64,000 bases of DNA from CAZZBK01 sp964652155 (GTDB lineage: Bacteria; Planctomycetota; Planctomycetia; Pirellulales; PNKZ01): contig CAZZBK010000002.1 in NCBI GenBank assembly GCA_964652155.1, positions 1 to 64,000 on the forward strand, in the 5' to 3' direction. Each line of letters begins with the position of its first letter. Within the stretch, counting starts at the first letter, position 1. The position numbers were made by a program, and so were the translations under genes. Below are positions 1-7,803 of this stretch, piece by piece. The notes below the pieces were generated by a model. The model saw only the letters and a list, made by a program, of their open reading frames with translations. It was not told the DNA's origin and made no database searches.

Positions 1-589
1 CATCTGGGAGGTGATCGAGGCGGCCAAGACCAAGCCGTTCGGGTTCCAAGCCTTTTACCCGGGGCCGGGGCTCGGCGGACACTGCATTCCGATCGACCCG
101 TTTTATCTCACCTGGCTGGCTCGTAAGCATGGCATGACCACGCGGTTCATCGAGCTTGCCGGCGAGATTAACACGCACATGCCGCAATACGTCGTGGATC
201 GCACGATGCAGGTGCTCAATCAGCATGCCAAGCCCGTCAAGGGGAGCAAAATATGTCTGCTGGGCGTGGCGTACAAAAAAGACGTCGACGACCCACGTGA
301 AAGCCCGGCGTTCCGGTTGATGGAACTATTCACCGAGGCGGGCGCGCAATTGTCGTACCACGATCCACACATTCCCAAGCTGCCTCGCTCGCGGCACTAT
401 AAATTGCCCGAGATGAAAAGCTCAACCTTGACGGCCGAGTTCCTGGCCGCACAAGACTGTGTCGTGATCGTCACCGACCACACGGCCTTCGATTACGCAT
501 TCATTGTCGAGCACGCCCAGTGCGTGATCGACAGCCGCAATGCGACGAAAAACTTGTCGAAGCATCGCACGAAGATTCACAAGGCGTAG
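1..589 (+). CDS. Nucleotide-sugar dehydrogenase (UDP-GlcNAc/UDP-Glc 6-dehydrogenase type), C-terminal part
   Basis: The reading frame is already open at the window edge, so the N-terminal NAD-binding domain lies outside. The visible ~196 residues contain the catalytic cysteine motif GGHCIP inside the family hallmark PGPGLGGHCIPIDPFYL, then the C-terminal UDP-binding domain with GVAYKKDVDDPRESPA. Family members perform the NAD-dependent two-step oxidation of UDP-hexoses to uronic acids for polysaccharide or cell-surface glycan synthesis in the cytoplasm. The motif spelling is closest to WbpA/UDP-N-acetylglucosamine dehydrogenases, but the exact sugar cannot be decided from this half. It converges with the ketosynthase-like gene on the other strand. 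Confidence 0.93.
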   Translation, partial: IWEVIEAAKTKPFGFQAFYPGPGLGGHCIPIDPFYLTWLARKHGMTTRFIELAGEINTHMPQYVVDRTMQVLNQHAKPVKGSKICLLGVAYKKDVDDPRESPAFRLMELFTEAGAQLSYHDPHIPKLPRSRHYKLPEMKSSTLTAEFLAAQDCVVIVTDHTAFDYAFIVEHAQCVIDSRNATKNLSKHRTKIHKA

Positions 590-652
590 TGGACGCGATC
601 GGCCTTGGGGGGCCTGACAGGCGTTATGCCACCCACGATGGCGACGCTCGCG

Positions 653-1978
653 CTATGCCGTCAGGTGTCGCACCATGACGCAACTGGCTTGACCCTGCGG
701 CGTCACGCTGAGATTCAAAAATGTCGAGCCAGCGCGGGTCGAGTCGTTTCGGACCACGTGAATCGGGCACTCGGGATCGGGCGATTCGTAATTGAGCGTG
801 GGGAACAAGCTCCCCTTGTGGAGCGAGAGCACGCCGGCGATCAGCTCGACCAAGCCGCTCCCCGCGCCAAGGTTGCCCATGTAGCTTTTGAGCGCGGTGA
901 CAGGCAAACGGTCGGCGAGTGACCCGAAGACCTCGACGATCGCGCGGGCTTCGTCAATGTCGCAACTGCGCGTGCTCAGCCCATGAGCCTGGATGTGCCC
1001 CACGTCGTCGGGAGAAGCATTCGCGTCGCGGAGCGCGGCGCGCATGGCATTGGTGAGTGCGCGATCGCGCTGGGGTGCCATTTGCCGCGTGGCGACGGTT
1101 GAGGAGCCGACCCCCACGATTTCGCCATGAATGGTGGCTCCGCGGGCCACGGCAGATTCGTAATTTTCGAGCACGATGGCTCCGGCCCCTTCGCCGAGGA
1201 CCATGCCGGTGCGATTCAAATCGAACGGCCGCGCCACGGCAGTGGGTTCGACGCCGTTGCAGGCGATCTCTTCCTGCTGGACGGCATGAATCGATTTCAT
1301 CGGGTGGATACGCGTTCCGGTCGCGCCGGCGACCATGATATCAGCATGACCGCGAGCCACGACACGATAGGCTTCACCGACGGCCAAATTGGCCGATGCC
1401 TCGCGGAACGTCAGCGAGTTGCTCGGGCCGCGCAGGTCGTTGTAGATCCCCAGGTGCGCGGCGGGCATGTTGGGTAAATACCGCAGCAACCACAGCGGAA
1501 AGAGTCGAGGGAAGCCCTCACTGACCCACCGCGTGTAATCGAACTGGCCGGTGGCTCCGCCACACTCGCGGACTGCGAGGGCGAACTCTTCCGGATCCAT
1601 GAGCATGTAATCGGCACCAAAGACGACCCCCGCGCGCTCGGGATCGAACTTGCCGGCGACGAGGCTGGCGTGCCCCAAGGCCCGTTGTGCGGCGGCGAGC
1701 CCCATGATCGATTCGCGGCAGAGGGTTTTGAGCCCTTTGCGGATCGCTTTTTTCTTGTCGGCTTCGAGCGGACCGAAGTTGCCAATCTCTTCGGTGAAAT
1801 GGGTCGCCGCGCCAGCGTAATGCACCAGCGGAGTCGAGTGGACGGGGTCCAAGGGCACGACGCCGCTACGCCGTTCGATGAGGGCTTGGCCGAGTTCCTC
1901 GGGCGTTTGCCCCAACGGGCAAATCAGCCCCATACCGGTAATCACCACCCGCCGCTGGGCGGGCGTCGACATCACCAT
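653..1978 (-). CDS. Ketosynthase-fold protein lacking the catalytic Cys and one active-site His (chain-length-factor-like)
   Basis: A 441-residue protein of the beta-ketoacyl-ACP synthase family: MVMSTPAQRRVVITGMGLICPLG at the start and GPS...ADIMVAG, AHGLST and KSYMGN in the expected order and spacing. Aligned without gaps to the genuine FabF of this operon, nucleophile Cys163 corresponds to Glu193 (FREAS instead of TACAS), His303 is kept as His332, and His340 becomes Asn369. Condensing activity is therefore unlikely. In type II polyketide synthases the KS-beta/chain-length factor has Gln at the same Cys position and works as a heterodimer with an active ketosynthase; a similar structural or decarboxylating role is my inference. 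It is the last gene of the minus-strand fab run, after a secretin-like gene. An alternative start lies two codons downstream. Confidence 0.88.
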   Translation of the reverse strand: MVMSTPAQRRVVITGMGLICPLGQTPEELGQALIERRSGVVPLDPVHSTPLVHYAGAATHFTEEIGNFGPLEADKKKAIRKGLKTLCRESIMGLAAAQRALGHASLVAGKFDPERAGVVFGADYMLMDPEEFALAVRECGGATGQFDYTRWVSEGFPRLFPLWLLRYLPNMPAAHLGIYNDLRGPSNSLTFREASANLAVGEAYRVVARGHADIMVAGATGTRIHPMKSIHAVQQEEIACNGVEPTAVARPFDLNRTGMVLGEGAGAIVLENYESAVARGATIHGEIVGVGSSTVATRQMAPQRDRALTNAMRAALRDANASPDDVGHIQAHGLSTRSCDIDEARAIVEVFGSLADRLPVTALKSYMGNLGAGSGLVELIAGVLSLHKGSLFPTLNYESPDPECPIHVVRNDSTRAGSTFLNLSVTPQGQASCVMVRHLTA

Positions 1979-2190
1979 GATCTAACCGACTCCGAAAGAC
2001 AAAAAACGCCCATTCAGTTTACCGAACGAACCCAGTACGCGGTAGGAGCTAGCGAGCGCAGCGGCGTAATTCTGCCGGGAGTCAGAACTTAAGAGCTCTT
2101 ACGAGAATGAGCTCGCGCTGCGAAGTTTCGGCGTTTATGGGCCGATTCTGATATTTGATCGGGTGGCGTCGACCCTCTTGTTCAGTGCTT

Positions 2191-3555
2191 TTAGTAACGT
2201 CCGCCAAATTTTCGGGCCTCGCCAGGCGAAGCGGTGGTGGCGGACGAGGCGGAGGCCGAAATAAGGCCGCGGCTCTCGATAAACACCAGTAAATCGGCGC
2301 GGGCGGCCTGCGAGACGAGAGGCAGGCTGGCCAACAGGGCCCCGGGCTCGGTGGGCGTGGGGGGGGCAACCATCCCCATGCCAATAATCAATACCTGATC
2401 GGCGGGCCAACGGAACCGTTCGTGCATCCGTAGCTGTGATATTTGCGGCACATCGATTTTTAGCCGTTGGCGAGGGGCCAAGGGGGACGGGGCGTCGAGC
2501 AGCACCGGAATCAACCGTTCGAGTTGATCGACGTTGCATTTGACGACCGCATCAATCGTCCGGCCGTCGACCGACAGCAGCGGGTGGAGTTCGAGATTAA
2601 AGCCTTCGTTGAACTGGGCCACGTCGGTCTCGTACCCTCCGGCGGTGCCAGGTCGAGCGAGCAGATTACGGACGTAGCTCTTCGCTTGTCCCACGGCCAC
2701 CGCGGCAGACTGTCCGTTGTTGACAATCAGCTGCGGGGCACTGTGTTCACGGTAGTCCGTGCGTTTGCGTAGCTCGGCGAGCAGTAATGCCGCTTCCTCT
2801 TTTTGCAACAGCCACGCCTGAATACCGGGCGACTGGACCGCCACCGGGTGCAGCAGGTTTTGGGCCTGAATGCGCCAGTTGGGGCTGGCGAGCGTGGCGA
2901 GGCGAAAGGAGAAGCCGATCGACGCGGCCTCGCTGCTCACAAACCGGTCGACGACGTCGGCAACGGTCGCTTGCATTTCGGGCGTATGATAGACGCGCAA
3001 GGTTTTGGCGTTCGCGCTCAGAATTCCGAGCGGTTCACCATGCCAGGCCTCGTAGCCCGTCTCGCGCAGGATCCAGTCGACAAGAGCCTGTTCCGGTCGC
3101 TGAGTGCTCGAGACGCGATGGGTGTAGGGAGTCAGATCGTATTCTCGCCAAACCTGACCTTGCTCGTTCGGCAGCACCGCGGTTCCTTGGGTTACTTTGG
3201 TGCCCGAGGGACGTGGCGTGCGGTTGATCGACTTGAGTGGTTCGATCGGTGCAAGTTCGTTGGGAGTCGCGGCCGGCGCGGCCGAAGATCCAACGGGCGA
3301 AATCGGAGCGATCGGAGACACACTGCCCGCCGCGGCCGGCGCGATCGGCGTCGTGCTGAGCGGCGTGGGATTGCTCGCCGTTCGCCACGGGGTCGTTGGT
3401 CCGCCGACGGAGACCGCCGTCGGAGCCCGGCCGAAGCTGCCGTTGGTCGACGCATCGGGACTGGACTGAGGAATCGCTACGCGCGTCTGAGCCGCCAGGG
3501 TCGAGACCGAGGCGAAGCAGATCCACGCCGCCATCGACGCTCGTCGCAAATTCAT
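2191..3555 (-). CDS. Exported secretin-like protein
   Basis: The ATG at 3555 is chosen because an AAGGAGG Shine-Dalgarno lies about 8 bases upstream and the product then begins with a signal peptide (MNLRRASMAAWICFASVSTLAAQ). The 454-residue protein has a Pro/Ala/Ser-rich low-complexity stretch (about residues 30-100), an N-domain-like segment, and a C-terminal part with the rhythm of a secretin domain: a PQLIVNNGQSAAVAVG segment, GFNLELHPLLSVDGRTI, VLIIGMGM and LLVFIESRG near the end. Secretins form outer-membrane rings for type II/III secretion or pili. No other secretion gene is adjacent, so its partner is unknown. It sits between fabF and the inactive ketosynthase, on the same strand. Family assignment is by motif rhythm only. 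Confidence 0.7.
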   Translation of the reverse strand: MNLRRASMAAWICFASVSTLAAQTRVAIPQSSPDASTNGSFGRAPTAVSVGGPTTPWRTASNPTPLSTTPIAPAAAGSVSPIAPISPVGSSAAPAATPNELAPIEPLKSINRTPRPSGTKVTQGTAVLPNEQGQVWREYDLTPYTHRVSSTQRPEQALVDWILRETGYEAWHGEPLGILSANAKTLRVYHTPEMQATVADVVDRFVSSEAASIGFSFRLATLASPNWRIQAQNLLHPVAVQSPGIQAWLLQKEEAALLLAELRKRTDYREHSAPQLIVNNGQSAAVAVGQAKSYVRNLLARPGTAGGYETDVAQFNEGFNLELHPLLSVDGRTIDAVVKCNVDQLERLIPVLLDAPSPLAPRQRLKIDVPQISQLRMHERFRWPADQVLIIGMGMVAPPTPTEPGALLASLPLVSQAARADLLVFIESRGLISASASSATTASPGEARKFGGRY

Positions 3556-3703
3556 AGCCACGCCTCCTTGCGCAGTGCCGGAACGAATTCGGGGTGCGGA
3601 GTATAGGCGAGTCGGGCGTTGCGGAACAAGACAGGACCTCAGCCCAAGCCGGAGAATTCCGCGCCCCGCTGCCCGTGCTAGCAACGTCACCGTCCGACTG
3701 CGT

Positions 3704-4942
3704 CTAACGCAGCTTGCCGATGATAATCGAGCCGTTGTGGCCCCCGAAGCCAAAGCTGTTGGACATGGCCACCGAAAAGGCTCGCTGCCGCGGCTCGTTG
3801 GGCGTGTAGTCCAGGTCGCATTGCGGGTCAGGCTTTTGCAGGTTGATCGTGGGGGGGATCACATCGTCACGCATGCCCATGATCGTCGTGATGAGTTCGA
3901 CGCCACCGCTGGCGCCGAGCAAATGGCCGAGTTGGCTCTTGGTGCTCGAAATGCTGAGTTTGTACGCATGATCGCCAAAGACCCGCTTGATGGCTTTGGT
4001 TTCGGCAACATCGCCGAGCGAGGTACTCGTGCCGTGCGCGTTGATGTATTCAATATCGGTCGGGTTCAGTTTGGCGTCGCGCAAGGCGAACGTCATGGCG
4101 CGTCCCGAGTGGGTACCGTTCTCGTCGGGCTGGGTGATGTGGCTGCCGTCGGCGGTGATGCCGTAACCGAGCACTTCGGCATAGATGCGTGCGCCACGCT
4201 TTTTGGCATGTTCGAGTTCTTCAAAGACGAGGATGCCTGCTCCTTCGGCCAACACGAACCCATCGCGATCGATATCGAACGGCCGGCTGGCTCGTTGCGG
4301 ATCGTCATTGCGTTCGCTGAGTGCCCGCATGGCGGCAAAACCGGCGGTGCCCATGGGAGTCAAGCCGGCTTCGCTGCCGCCGGTGATCATGATATCGGCG
4401 TCGTCGTACTGAATGGCGCGCAGCGCGTCACCCATGGCATTGGTGGCGCTGGCACAGGCGGTGGCGACGGTCGTGCAGGGGCCGCAAAAACCAAACTGGA
4501 TCGAGACATGGCCGCTGGCCGCGTTGACGATGAGCTTGGGAATTGTGAAGGCGGAGACCTTGTCGGGCCCTTTTTCGATCAGCCGGGTGTGCTGGCTCTC
4601 GAACTCATTGAGCCCACCGACGCCGGAGCCGAGAATGACCCCCGCGCGCAGGTGATCGAGCTGGTTCAGATCGAGCGCGCTATCCTGAAAAGCCTCGAGC
4701 GCGGCGACGAGCGCGAATTGCGTGAAGCGATCGAGGCGTTTTTGATCTTTGTGCGAGATCAGGGGCTCGGGAGCCCAATTGCGCACTTCACCACCGAACC
4801 GCGCTCGATAGAGCGAGGCATCAAAGAGCGTAATCGGTCCGACGCCGCTTTCCGACGCACAGATCCGACGCCAAAATTCATCGACACGGTTACCCAACGA
4901 CGTCACAACGCCGAGGCCCGTGATGACCACGCGGCGTTTCAT
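3704..4942 (-). CDS. fabF: Beta-ketoacyl-ACP synthase II
   Basis: This 412-residue enzyme elongates acyl-ACP with malonyl-ACP in fatty acid synthesis. All active-site positions are present with textbook numbering: Cys163 (TACAS), His303 (AHGTST) and His340 (GHLLGASGG), plus the C-terminal NSFGFGGHN motif. Its ATG overlaps the acpP stop codon by four bases (ATGA), so the two are translationally coupled. It provides the reference against which the degenerate ketosynthase at 653-1978 can be compared. Confidence 0.97.
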   Translation of the reverse strand: MKRRVVITGLGVVTSLGNRVDEFWRRICASESGVGPITLFDASLYRARFGGEVRNWAPEPLISHKDQKRLDRFTQFALVAALEAFQDSALDLNQLDHLRAGVILGSGVGGLNEFESQHTRLIEKGPDKVSAFTIPKLIVNAASGHVSIQFGFCGPCTTVATACASATNAMGDALRAIQYDDADIMITGGSEAGLTPMGTAGFAAMRALSERNDDPQRASRPFDIDRDGFVLAEGAGILVFEELEHAKKRGARIYAEVLGYGITADGSHITQPDENGTHSGRAMTFALRDAKLNPTDIEYINAHGTSTSLGDVAETKAIKRVFGDHAYKLSISSTKSQLGHLLGASGGVELITTIMGMRDDVIPPTINLQKPDPQCDLDYTPNEPRQRAFSVAMSNSFGFGGHNGSIIIGKLR

Positions 4943-5181
4943 TTTCCGTTTTGCGAATCTTCGATGTACTTGACCGCCTGACCAACGGTTTGGATTTTCT
5001 CCGCCGCCTCGTCGGGGATATTCACGTCGAACTCTTCTTCGAGTTCCATGACCAGCTCGACCGTGTCGAGGGAGTCGGCGCCCAAGTCGTTCACGAACGA
5101 GGTCGCTTCGGTAATTTGGTCTTTGCTGACGCCGAGTTGCTCAGCCACGATGTCGATCACGCGATCGCGAACAGATGCCAC
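4939..5181 (-). CDS. acpP: Acyl carrier protein
   Basis: An 80-residue acidic protein with the phosphopantetheine site GADSLDTVEL at Ser37; it carries growing acyl chains. The start is GTG at 5181, preceded by GGGAGGAA about 9 bases upstream. The stop overlaps the fabF start by four bases. Upstream there is a 283-base gap to fabG holding a good promoter candidate, which would allow separate high expression of acpP-fabF, usual for this abundant protein. Confidence 0.97.
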   Translation of the reverse strand: MASVRDRVIDIVAEQLGVSKDQITEATSFVNDLGADSLDTVELVMELEEEFDVNIPDEAAEKIQTVGQAVKYIEDSQNGK

Positions 5182-5327
5182 GTTGTTGTTCCTCCCAGAG
5201 GGGACATATTAGTGATTCAGGTCTGGTTAGCCGAGCGCACGAGACACTCGTCGCTGCCAACCACACCGACGGACAGGGGTCCGCCCAAAAACACGCCGGT
5301 GACTCACAGCGTTGGCAAGAAAGTGAA

Positions 5328-5356
5328 GATATACATGGTTTTAGCCGTGCTGTAAA
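5328..5356 (-). promoter_or_regulatory. Candidate sigma-70-type promoter for acpP-fabF
   Basis: On the minus strand TTTACA (5351-5356) and TATATC (5328-5333) are separated by exactly 17 bases, in the gap between fabG and acpP. Transcription would start near 5321, leaving a leader of about 140 bases before the acpP GTG. The remaining part of this gap shows no gene. Pattern match only. Confidence 0.45.
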
Positions 5357-5464
5357 TATGGGTGACTCGATGAGCTTCCGGCAAAACTCGGAGTTTCCGG
5401 GGTGTACGAGGCCTGTTTTGACAAGCTTTGTGGGCCAGAAGAGTTATGACGACCTGGTTGTGCG

Positions 5465-6235
5465 TTAGGCGGTTAGCCCGCCATCGACCGTGAGCACGTT
5501 TCCGGTGATATAGCCCGACGATTTGGCTGCCAAAAACAGCACTGCCTGGGCGATCTCGTCGGACGTGCCGAGCCGCTTGGCCGGAATGCGTGCTTTAATC
5601 TCGCCGATGATGGCCTCACCCATCGCCTCGGTCATCTCGGTCTCGATGAACCCCGGCGCGACGGCGTTGACGGTCACTTTGCGGCCGGCGAGTTCGCGCG
5701 CCACGGTGCGGGTCATGCCAATGAGCCCCGCCTTCGAGGCCGAGTAGTTCGCTTGGCCAGGGTTGCCCATTAACCCCGACACGCTGGCAATGTTAATAAT
5801 TCGCCCGTAGCGGGCTTGCATCATGGGGCGCGTCGCGGTGCGGGTGAACAAAAATGCGCCGCGGAGGTTGGTGTTAATCACCTCATCCCACTGCTCATCG
5901 GTCATGCGCGGAATGAGTGTATCACGGGTAATGCCGGCATTATTGACGAGGATGTCGAGCCGACCCAATTGCTCCACCACGGCGTCGACCACCTTCTGCA
6001 CGCTCTCAGAGCTGCTGACGTCGCACTCGTAGGCCACGGCTTTGCCACCGGCGGCGCTGATTTCGGCGACAACCTCGGCGAGCTTGTCTTTGCTGCGCGC
6101 CACGGCGGCGACCGTTGCGCCGCTGTGAGCCAACATCTTGGCAATCGAGCGGCCGATGCCGCGCGATGCGCCAGTAACAATGGCCACCTGGCCGGTCAAG
6201 TCGACCCGAACATCTCCCATCGATCCCTGGCTCAT
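5465..6235 (-). CDS. fabG: 3-oxoacyl-ACP reductase
   Basis: A 256-residue short-chain dehydrogenase that uses NADPH to reduce 3-oxoacyl-ACP. Visible motifs are the cofactor loop TGASRGIG near residue 21, NNAG, the catalytic Ser in IASVSG and YSASK, and a C-terminal GNVLTVDGG typical of FabG. The ATG at 6235 is preferred over the upstream frame opening because AAGGGAA precedes it by about 9 bases and the extra N-terminus would not match the family. It lies between fabD and acpP, with 227 bases to the fabD stop. Confidence 0.95.
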   Translation of the reverse strand: MSQGSMGDVRVDLTGQVAIVTGASRGIGRSIAKMLAHSGATVAAVARSKDKLAEVVAEISAAGGKAVAYECDVSSSESVQKVVDAVVEQLGRLDILVNNAGITRDTLIPRMTDEQWDEVINTNLRGAFLFTRTATRPMMQARYGRIINIASVSGLMGNPGQANYSASKAGLIGMTRTVARELAGRKVTVNAVAPGFIETEMTEAMGEAIIGEIKARIPAKRLGTSDEIAQAVLFLAAKSSGYITGNVLTVDGGLTA

Positions 6236-6462
6236 GCACAATTCCCTTGCATTTGAATGGTCCGCGTCGCGTGCTGGCCGTCCATCGTTGAAGCGGTCGG
6301 GCAACGAACCGTGCTAAGGCTGGGGCCAAACCGAGCCTCACGGACCTCATTAAGGTACTCGTTTTAATGCTGCAATTCTACCCATTCGCGACCCGATGAG
6401 CAGCCGTCATCCTGAATTGTCATGACGCCCGGACAGGGCTGCAAGCCGCTCAGTCGCCGCGT

Positions 6463-7371
6463 CTACCCCATGACTCCCTGGCTGTCGACCTTGCGATCGA
6501 TCCGTTTGAGCAGTCCGCGCAACACTCGGCCGGGACCGACTTCCCAAAACTGATCGATTCCGCGGGCCAAGAGTTTGCGCATCGAGTCTTCCCAACGGAC
6601 GGGCGAACAGACCTGCTGGACGAGCAAGGCACGGATTTCTTCGGGATCGTCGTGCGATTGGGCGTCGACGTTCGAGATGACACAGAGGCGCGGCTTTCGC
6701 AGCGGCACGTTAGCCAAAGCAGCCCGCAACCGTTCGACGGCACTGGCCATGATCGAGGTGTGAAAGGCTCCGGCCACAGCGAGTGGCACGGCCTTCATCG
6801 CCCCCGCGGCAGGAGCAAGTTCAGCCACGCGGCGACAGGCGGCCAGGGTCCCCGACACCGCGATGTTACCGGGACAAAGCAGATTGGCAATTTCCAGCAC
6901 GTCCCCCTCGCGCGCCTGAGCGCACAATGCGGCAACTTGCTCGCGCTCCAGGCCTAGAATGCTGACCATGCCGCTCTTGGTTGCGTCCGAGGCGGCTTGC
7001 ATGGCCGCCCCGCGCTCCTGAACCAGCTTGAGCCCGTCCTCGAATTCGATGACGCCGGCAAACACGAGCGCCGTGTATTCACCGAGACTGAGTCCGGCCG
7101 CGGCTTGGCATTGTTCGAGCACTTCCGGCCGATCGGCTTTGAGCACCTCCACGGCGGCCAAGCTGGTCACAAACAAGGCCGGCTGGCTGACAACCGTCGT
7201 GTCGAGTTGCTCGACCGGTCCTTCAAAGCAGAGCTTCGCAAGGTCGTAGCCCAAGACCGCGTTGGCCCGATCGTACAGGGCACGCACGGCACTGCGCGAG
7301 GCAGCAAGCTCCGCACCCATGCCAACGCTTTGCGCTCCTTGGCCAGGAAATAAACAAGCAACGGCGCTCAC
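6463..7371 (-). CDS. fabD: Malonyl-CoA:ACP transacylase
   Basis: This 302-residue enzyme loads malonate onto ACP. It has the N-terminal FPGQGAQ, the nucleophile motif GLSLGEY with Ser95, and the catalytic His in AGAFHT near residue 207. The residue before Ser is Leu instead of the more usual His; this variant occurs in ordinary FabD proteins and is not a defect. The start is GTG. It follows rpmF by 85 bases on the same strand. Confidence 0.95.
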   Translation of the reverse strand: MSAVACLFPGQGAQSVGMGAELAASRSAVRALYDRANAVLGYDLAKLCFEGPVEQLDTTVVSQPALFVTSLAAVEVLKADRPEVLEQCQAAAGLSLGEYTALVFAGVIEFEDGLKLVQERGAAMQAASDATKSGMVSILGLEREQVAALCAQAREGDVLEIANLLCPGNIAVSGTLAACRRVAELAPAAGAMKAVPLAVAGAFHTSIMASAVERLRAALANVPLRKPRLCVISNVDAQSHDDPEEIRALLVQQVCSPVRWEDSMRKLLARGIDQFWEVGPGRVLRGLLKRIDRKVDSQGVMG

Positions 7372-7456
7372 GATGGTCTCGGATCGGTCGAAGAAAACGG
7401 GAGAGGACGCCCACGAGGCCAGTCAATACCCAGCGTATTGCTCGCCCGAGAGAACG

Positions 7457-7648
7457 TTATTCGGACGCTTCTTCCGTGGCGCGAACCACTTCGCGACCCA
7501 TGTAATGACCACAGTTGGGACAGACCACATGGGTCGGCACCATCGTGCTGCACTTTGGGCACGAATGGAGCTGCTTGGCCACCTTGAAGTCGTGGGCTCG
7601 ACGCATGCCAGTACGGGAATTTGATTGACGTCGCTTGGGAACGGCCAT
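7457..7648 (-). CDS. rpmF: 50S ribosomal protein L32
   Basis: A 63-residue protein starting MAVPKRRQSNSRTGMRRAH, the invariant L32 beginning, with a zinc ribbon formed by CPKC and CPNC. The ATG at 7648 is chosen by that N-terminus; the frame is open 17 codons further upstream but this extension is not L32. rpmF leading a fab operon is a widespread arrangement; plsX and fabH, which commonly lie between them, are absent here. Confidence 0.97.
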   Translation of the reverse strand: MAVPKRRQSNSRTGMRRAHDFKVAKQLHSCPKCSTMVPTHVVCPNCGHYMGREVVRATEEASE

Positions 7649-7722
7649 GACTGTACTCGTCGCGTATAAAAAGGTCGTCGGCCCCACAGCGGGCCGCAAT
7701 CTCGTAAACAGGTAAACGAGTC

Positions 7723-7751
7723 ACTGTAAGAACCGTGGGGCGAGTCGTCAA
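7723..7751 (-). promoter_or_regulatory. Candidate promoter for the rpmF-fab operon
   Basis: On the minus strand TTGACG (7746-7751) and TACAGT (7723-7728) are spaced by 17 bases, immediately upstream of rpmF. The predicted start near 7716 leaves a leader of about 68 bases. A good sigma-70-like match in the only place where the operon promoter is expected. Confidence 0.55.
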
Positions 7752-7803
7752 GGCGCGAGCCGAGACATTTCGACCAAACACGACCTATTGATTGGACTTA
7801 CGG

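Noticed and set aside
3575..4981. 468-codon plus-strand frame antisense to fabF and acpP
   Set aside because: Its composition (Arg/Gly/Asp/Ala-rich, no motif) is that of an antisense shadow of a GC-rich gene, while the minus strand encodes complete FabF and ACP.
7080..7095. FabD active site reading GLSLGEY instead of GHSLGE as a defect
   Set aside because: Catalytic Ser95 and the His in AFHT are present and the Leu variant occurs in normal FabD enzymes.
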